Positions 6,601 through 7,142 of a stretch of DNA of 7,142 nt are shown in pieces. The notes beneath the pieces are model-generated. The model worked only from the letters and a program-made list of their open reading frames with translations, did not search any database and had not been told where the DNA came from. Numbering within the stretch: position 1 is the stretch's first letter; the number at the start of each line of letters is the position of its first letter. This stretch comes from Desulforudis sp. (lineage in GTDB: Bacteria > Bacillota > Desulfotomaculia > Desulfotomaculales > Desulforudaceae), in assembly GCA_014859075.1 (NCBI GenBank), contig JACUUW010000097.1, positions 1 to 7,142 on the forward strand. The letters run 5' to 3'. Position numbers and translations under genes: made by a program.

Positions 6601-6903
6601 CTGATTCCCATCGCCGACTGGATCCTGAAACACCACGAGTGGTGGAACGGCCGGGGCTATCCACTGGGCCTCAGGGGTGAAGAAATCCCACTGGAATGCC
6701 GTATCCTGGCCATCGCCGACGCATACGACGCCATGACCAGCGACCGGCCCTACCGAAAGGCCTGGACACGCGAGCAGGCGATAGCCGAACTCCGACAGTA
6801 CGCCGGACTCCAGTTTGACCCGGAACTCACCAGCAAATTCCTGAGGATACTGGAAAACGAGGTCACGTCTAAGCCGGCAACCAGCACGCCTTTGGTACCG
6901 TAA
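3607..6903 (+). CDS. PocR-PAS(4)-GGDEF-HD-GYP cyclic-di-GMP signalling protein
   Basis: A 1098-residue cytoplasmic sensor with no signal peptide or membrane span. In order: PocR sensory domain (about 9-175; C53, C67 and C89 are typical positions), PAS1 (about 186-305), PAS2 (314-430), a Glu-rich coiled coil (431-486), PAS3 (487-612), PAS4 (622-740), GGDEF (744-900) and HD-GYP (903-1088). Each PAS ends in a DITE motif (300-303, 426-429, 609-612, 734-737). The cyclase has D784, GGDEF (825-829) and the inhibitory-site RxxD (R816, D819), so it should make cyclic-di-GMP and be product-inhibited. The phosphodiesterase has H924, H956-D957, H985, H1009-H1010 and GYP (1017-1019), with N1014 in the usual Asp place of HHExxDGxGYP. 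PocR domains are predicted to bind small hydrocarbon derivatives; PAS1 has a Cys triad (C235, C244, C249). The ATG at 3607 follows GAGG (3595-3598) at 8 nt. Which activity dominates is unknown. Confidence 0.95.
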   Translation: MFCPPENGTFSELVDLDALQRLQDDFTEVTGLATSILDPDGQVLNHSSANDVCERFHRRSPLGRSRCRESHRRLLDAAVEKRDEIVQVCDNGLASVAIPLRLAGRYLATLVVSQAFFLPLDEGRFRAQARELGLEQEPYLVALRGLRVMPVERFLKMARLLANVVSLLSDLGQRNLEQRILDEQLQRERAHLSAIFQGSGDGMRIIGTDYRIVQQNREMELLSGVPGHRAVGRKCFQTFHHPYCGSENCVLQRILAGEQRLELEVEKVRPDGRRIDVDAIATPLKDASGRIVGVIESFRDITERKRMEEALRASKDALRVVFNSVYDAIFLFELDGAIIDVNEKMLEMYGVEREQALNLSFAEDYSGSDNPVESLPEIWDKAAAGEDQLFEWRARRPNDGSIFDAEVFLRKLSLDGKAVILATVRDITESKQNRLALQRANEELEATNEEMTAVNEELISAEEELKDQVQKLETSREALESANRRLLDIIDFLPDATFVIDRERKVIAWNRAIEVMSGVSKEDIFGKGDYAYAVPFYGKPGPTLIDLVGADDPETEKRYEYVHRKGQTVYAEVFVPSLREGRGAFLWVKASPLYDRHGNLAGAIESIRDITEQRRAREELNLQKAYFQQLFENSPEGIVMLDKEDRIMRANKGFQELFQYGPEEVVGRPINEILAPEEMAEEAFLLSRSVLDGRVVQKESVRRRKDGTLVDVSILGYPIVLGNQLVGIYGIYSDITERKRVQDRLKYLSLHDPLTGLFNRAYFEQEMQRLAGGRHTPVGVILCDVDGLKMINDTLGHDEGDTLLRKAADVVRESFRVGDVVARVGGDEFAVLLPASDRQSVEGAVQRMRDAIEFYNSRNPGLPLSISVGFAVSGDERANLVELFKEADNNMYREKLHRSRSARSAIVHTLMKALEARDFITEGHAERLQKLVVAMAAVLDLPERRIIDLRLLAQFHDIGKVGIPDRILFKSGPLTPEERVEMQRHCEIGHRIALSAPDLIPIADWILKHHEWWNGRGYPLGLRGEEIPLECRILAIADAYDAMTSDRPYRKAWTREQAIAELRQYAGLQFDPELTSKFLRILENEVTSKPATSTPLVP

Positions 6904-6921
6904 AAGTGTGTCGGCTCTGAT

Positions 6922-7113
6922 TCATGCCCCCGACGGGACGGCCGGCGCACAGGGGCCGGTGGCGCACTTGCCGCAGACGTCGCAGAGACCCAAGTCATAG
7001 TAGTGATCGTTATTGTGGATGCCGTCCTGCCAACATGAAGAGCAGTCCTTTGGCTGCTCATAGTTTTCTTGGTAGGCTGACGTTCGTTTTAGATCCGGGG
7101 ACCGTCTCCGTTG
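6922..7113 (-). pseudogene. Six-cysteine reading frame without a start; possible frameshifted gene end
   Basis: The minus-strand frame from 7113 to the TGA at 6924-6922 encodes 63 residues ending in a striking Cys pattern: CSSC, 16 residues, CDVCGKC, four residues, C, then APAVPSGA. This resembles a zinc- or iron-binding ribbon. No ATG, GTG or TTG precedes the first Cys, and TAA (7116-7114) closes the frame upstream, so as read it is not a complete gene. It may be the end of the leftward frame that stops at 7089, joined by a frameshift or sequencing error. The ATG frame over the same bases (7061-6750) lacks the Cys pattern and overlaps the sensor gene. Confidence 0.35.
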
Positions 7114-7142
7114 TTACGGACCTGGGAATGAAAGATCTCCTC
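7089..7142 (-). CDS. Possible C-terminal codons of a leftward gene entering from the right edge
   Basis: From the right edge the minus strand is open for 17 codons (EEIFHSQVRNNGDGPRI) before TAA at 7091-7089. It is too short to identify. It is reported because it runs toward the Cys-rich frame at 7113-6922 and may be the upstream part of the same gene. It may also be chance. Confidence 0.22.
   Translation of the reverse strand, partial: EEIFHSQVRNNGDGPRI

Noticed and set aside
6904..6975. GC-rich repeats (GGCCGG...GCGCAC twice) after the sensor gene as its terminator
   Set aside because: No adjacent T run and the pairing is only partial; they overlap the Cys-rich minus-strand frame, which explains the bases equally well.
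1..7142. CRISPR arrays, insertion sequences, rRNA, replication origin, cyclic-di-GMP riboswitch
   Set aside because: No regularly spaced repeats, transposase frames, terminal inverted repeats or matching conserved structures were seen on either strand.

Overview
This GC-rich window reads like the chromosome of a strict anaerobe. An indolepyruvate:ferredoxin oxidoreductase, a tungsten/molybdenum-type aldehyde:ferredoxin oxidoreductase (AOR) and a polyferredoxin all imply ferredoxin-based fermentative or syntrophic metabolism. Strong GGAGG ribosome sites, GTG/TTG starts and a multi-PAS GGDEF/HD-GYP regulator with a PocR domain suggest a high-GC clostridial lineage (Desulfotomaculum/Pelotomaculum/Desulforudis-like). 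That placement is inference; no taxonomic marker beyond a tRNA is present.

Left part (1-2833): the N-terminal quarter of iorA runs leftward out of the window. Diverging from it, about 200 bp away, is a two-gene rightward unit: a 16-Cys, four-cluster ferredoxin (682-1101) and the AOR catalytic subunit, which follows or slightly overlaps it. The shared intergenic region carries an extended -10 element for iorA, an imperfect inverted repeat just downstream of it (candidate operator), and several mutually exclusive small hairpins in the ferredoxin leader. Together these genes fit ferredoxin-coupled oxidation of aromatic or other 2-oxo acids and interconversion of the matching aldehydes and acids.

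Middle (2834-3606): a 33-codon single-span membrane peptide with a strong ribosome site follows the AOR gene. The -35 box of a good promoter overlaps its stop codon, and that promoter serves a tRNA-Asn(GTT) gene with encoded CCA, followed by a terminator-like hairpin. From about 3190 to 3460 there is no intact gene, but a frame-switching stretch looks like a decayed coding region. A perfect TATAAT and then a 29-codon Lys-rich ORF with a strong ribosome site lie directly in front of the next gene.

Right part (3607-6903): one 1098-residue soluble signalling protein, PocR - PAS - PAS - coiled coil - PAS - PAS - GGDEF - HD-GYP, with both the cyclic-di-GMP synthase and phosphodiesterase signatures present. 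It probably links a small-molecule or redox signal to cyclic-di-GMP level.

Right edge (6904-7142): no complete gene. The minus strand has a six-cysteine reading frame with no usable start and the possible last codons of another leftward frame entering from outside the window; these may be pieces of one frameshifted gene.
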